Source: Lunularia cruciata (Eukaryota > Streptophyta > Marchantiopsida > Lunulariales > Lunulariaceae). From it: DNA of 64,000 nt. The stretch spans positions 15,810,001-15,874,000 of the forward strand of contig OX419760.1 of the NCBI GenBank assembly GCA_948567375.1, given 5' to 3'. Shown one piece after another: positions 61,080 to 64,000 of the stretch. The notes beneath the pieces were generated by a model. It did no database searches, had not been told where the DNA came from, and worked only from the letters and a program-made list of their open reading frames with translations. Within the stretch, counting starts at the first letter, position 1. Each line of letters starts with the position of its first letter. The position numbers were made by a program, and so were the translations under genes.

Positions 61080-62600
61080 AAGGTTTCCATCTCCATGCAA
61101 AATTAGTAGGCAAATTAAAAGGATTAGTGGTAGTGGGATGGTCCCTTTAGATGTCCCTCAATCCAATTTTGTCATGCTCTTGATTCCATTCAAGTAGTGC
61201 TGTCCATTTAGTTAAAGGTATGTCAACACCAAGTAACAAGGATAAGCCAACCAGATTGACAGGTCAACATCCAATCAAGTAGTTGCCAAGATCCAAGTAA
61301 GGCATCAAGGAAAGTATAAAGTGGGAGTTTAGCTTCTACATATTTTTTATATGGATGTTCAAGCCTAAGAACTTGCTTACCCACCAAGTTAGTTTGAGGA
61401 ACTATATTGGTAGACCATCAAAGAAGTAGTGGTAGCTTAAGAGGTAGGTAAGTAAGTGCCAATTTGGTCAAAACCAAATTGCTCACACATTTGTCACTTT
61501 TATTTAGGTCTCCTTAGGACCCTCATATGATTGAGATACATATTCATTCATCTTTGGTCAAGGTATGACTTTGGGTATCTAAATGAGGAATGATGGGAAT
61601 GCATATTATGTTTGATTGGCTGCTAATTTGTCAAGTTTTGCTCTATAGATTGGAGTTGATCTCAAGCAAGCTAGTCCATTTTGGTGAGGTCAATTGTAAG
61701 AAGGAACATTACAGCAAAGGATCCATTGCCTATATGGTGTGCCCCAATTCTAGTGACATTCTACATGGGAGTACCTCCAAAGGTGGTTTTGATTTGAGAC
61801 CAAAACTCAAACCCAAACCGCATCCTACGGTCTCCAACTTTAGAGCATGCAACCCAATTGTTCCACCCCACAAAGTAACTCTTGTTAGTCAAACCCTTAA
61901 AGGTGTCCATGCTGTAAGGGATGTGTTTTCCTTTTAGGAACTAGTAAGGAAGTGGATGCAGATTGCAACCAAACCCCAACTTGACCAGACTGCACAGTGT
62001 GTCAAGGAGGTTGTTTGCTTCAACAAGGCATAGGTCCCTTGTGTCTTTATGACACCAATTTGATCAGACTTCAGAATTAAAATCATCAAGGGAACAACCT
62101 TGGGATGCATGCTTATCTTACTTTGAGCCATTTTTGGAGTAGTTGAGAACACTTCAAAACACACCTAACCTCAAAATCACTTATAGTAGAAATGGTAAGA
62201 ATAGATTATTCCCTCAATGATATACGTAAAAAATGACTAGAAATGAAGAGAAGTTTCACAATGTCACAATTCATTTATTTTTTCCTATTTAACCTCTTGG
62301 GCAAGAACTACTCCCATAAGAGGGTTGTCATGTCCTATAGCACACTACAAAAAAGAGAAAATTAACAATCATTTTCAAGACAAATAGATTCCAAATTGTT
62401 CCTAAAGGGATGGCTCACTTCACACCAAAGGTATCTTTACCGCAAAGACCTTTACCCAAAAGGTATGTACTACTATTCCCCAAAGGCATGACCCCAAAGG
62501 CATCTCCATCTCCATCATCTCTATGTGTTGCTCCTATCAAGTGTATGCCAAAACGCACTCCTTCTTTGATTGGCACTCAGATTGTATAGATGAAGGTTTC
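61080..62600. other. Intergenic DNA or decayed repeat; no gene seen
   Basis: The frame 61590-61937 has no recognisable motif and is probably chance or old retroelement sequence. Confidence 0.4.
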
Positions 62601-62612
62601 TATTACCTCAAT

Positions 62613-63560
62613 CTACACTTTATTAGATGGTCTTTTTCTTCCTCCTCTACTTCCACCTTTGCTTTGGCTCCAACTTCTTCTTTTAGCCAAATGTCTTCTT
62701 GAGCTTTGGGCTAAAGTTCTTTCTTGCAGTTCTTTGGGGTTTTTTTGTTCCTCTTCTTGAACACCCACTTGGTGATTGGGGCTAGGAGATTCTTTGGCTT
62801 GGTGTGAGGTCTCTTCCTGCTCCTCCACTTCTTCTCCTTGGTCCACATGTTGGTTTCAATTTGGAGCAAACTGCTCCAAATTTCATAACTTTCCTTGTAT
62901 TGTAACTAACTTTCATAACTTTTGTAAATTTCCAACTTTCCTTGTATTTCTCCTCTTCTTCTACTTTTGCTACAAACTCTTGCAAAGTAAAAAACCATTC
63001 TTCTTCCTCTTCCTCCAAGTACTTGTCTTTAAAATCTTCTTCTATTAATGTTGCTTCTTCCTCCTCATCCAAGTCACATCAATAACTTGAGGGTTTCATG
63101 TTTGTCTCTTGGATGGCTTTGAAGACTTTGATGAAGGTATTCCTTTTTTTCTTTGCCTTTGTCTTTGGGGGAGTCACATCTTTGTCTACTTAAAAATTTC
63201 TCTAGTTGATGCAAACTTTGCACCTGCCTCTCTATTTCTCCTCCAACTATGAAGCAAAGTTCCATGTTGGTTGGAAGTGACTCAGTAATTTCTTCCACTC
63301 CTCCTTGGTGAGTAAGTTGAGACCCATATAGAAATGGATTGCAAAAGGAGCCAAGTTTGCCACTCCACCATCTTCCCCAAAGTCTTGGTGGAGGCTCCTT
63401 GCTTGAAAATAAAAGATATTCTTCTAATCCACAAGTTCTCCCTAGTACATGTAGTGGAAGGAAATGACTTGGTTGTTTCTAAGATAAGTTGCTTGCTTGT
63501 GTCAAACAACTTCATAACCACTTCAAAAATGGTTCTTTGGACCAGATCCTTATAACTCCT
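62613..63560 (-). other. Chain of minus-strand ORF remnants, unassigned
   Basis: Consecutive minus-strand frames are protein-like: a start MVMKLFDTSKQLILETT, a middle VEEITESLPTNMELCFIVGG, and a Glu/Lys-rich, then basic Arg/Ser-rich end. The layout suggests one decayed protein, perhaps of a retroelement. I cannot name the family. Confidence 0.3.
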
Positions 63561-64000
63561 TCCCCATCAACCATTTTTTCTACTTCTTCTCTACACATGT
63601 CACATTGATTTTGTTTCTAAGCGCCTTGTCTACAAACTTTGTCCCAAGGATCATTATTGTTAGTGGTCCCAACATGTTTCTCTAATTTTCCTCACTCCAA
63701 TTGTATGGGTTTCATCTCAAGTCCATGATTTTTTTCTCCCTCTTCCACTTCATCTCATAAATAATCCCAACATCACTCAGTTTTGAGCCCCAAAGCAAGA
63801 AACCCAAATGCTTGATTCTTCAATGCATGGTCCACTTATGCACTATAGGGTTTTGAAGGATGGCTTTGGGGATTTTTCTCATGGATTTTTGGATGAACAC
63901 CATATTTTGTATCAAAGGAATGAAAGCTACAAATGTTGAAATGGATGGGAATTCTTAAGTTCACCTAAACATGAAAATGAAATTGCTCTATGGAAAGACA

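Overview
The window looks like nuclear DNA of a land plant. It carries a plant-type intron-bearing S1/P1 nuclease gene, a SOBIR1-type leucine-rich-repeat receptor kinase without introns, chromodomain and other Gypsy elements, Copia and LINE-like elements, a PIF/Harbinger transposon and a MITE. Short introns, an AT-rich background and the divergent, longer SOBIR1-like receptor suggest a bryophyte or other early-diverging plant. That is inference; the species cannot be named from the sequence.

Only two host genes can be supported. At the left edge (139-2397, + strand) lie the last six exons of an S1/P1-family nuclease. They join in phase with no stop, but three of the histidines that bind zinc in this family are Asn, Arg and Phe, and the protein continues into a tail of about 97 residues rich in Pro, Ala, Val and Thr. 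At 15021-17507 (- strand) is a complete 828-residue receptor kinase closest to SOBIR1, with an intact kinase core and the GxxxG pattern in its membrane segment. Both products have AGP/extensin-like proline stretches and both probably act at the cell surface. Nothing shows that they work together.

From 18.7 to 37.1 kb there is one nested transposon complex. A LINE-like element (- strand) was split by Gypsy element A; A received Gypsy element B in its 3' LTR; B received Gypsy element C in the opposite orientation; C contains a solo LTR; and two more solo LTRs sit in the LINE. The A, B and C steps and one LINE solo LTR can be compared with an empty homologous site elsewhere in the window, and most show near-perfect 5-bp target duplications. 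LTRs of the A/B/C family carry perfect heat-shock-element arrays upstream of their TATA boxes.

From 41 to 51 kb are a decayed PIF/Harbinger element, a second LINE copy, a 163-bp MITE with an exact 8-bp target duplication, a cluster of very short LINE 3'-end insertions and a strongly AT-rich block. From about 53 to 64 kb are decayed retroelement remains: a Copia piece with a 180-bp tandem duplication, a non-chromodomain Gypsy pol region, and unassigned ORF remnants. The remaining stretches (2.4-10 kb, 11-15 kb, 37-41 kb, 50.8-53 kb) hold no gene I can support, apart from small repeats and hairpins listed individually.
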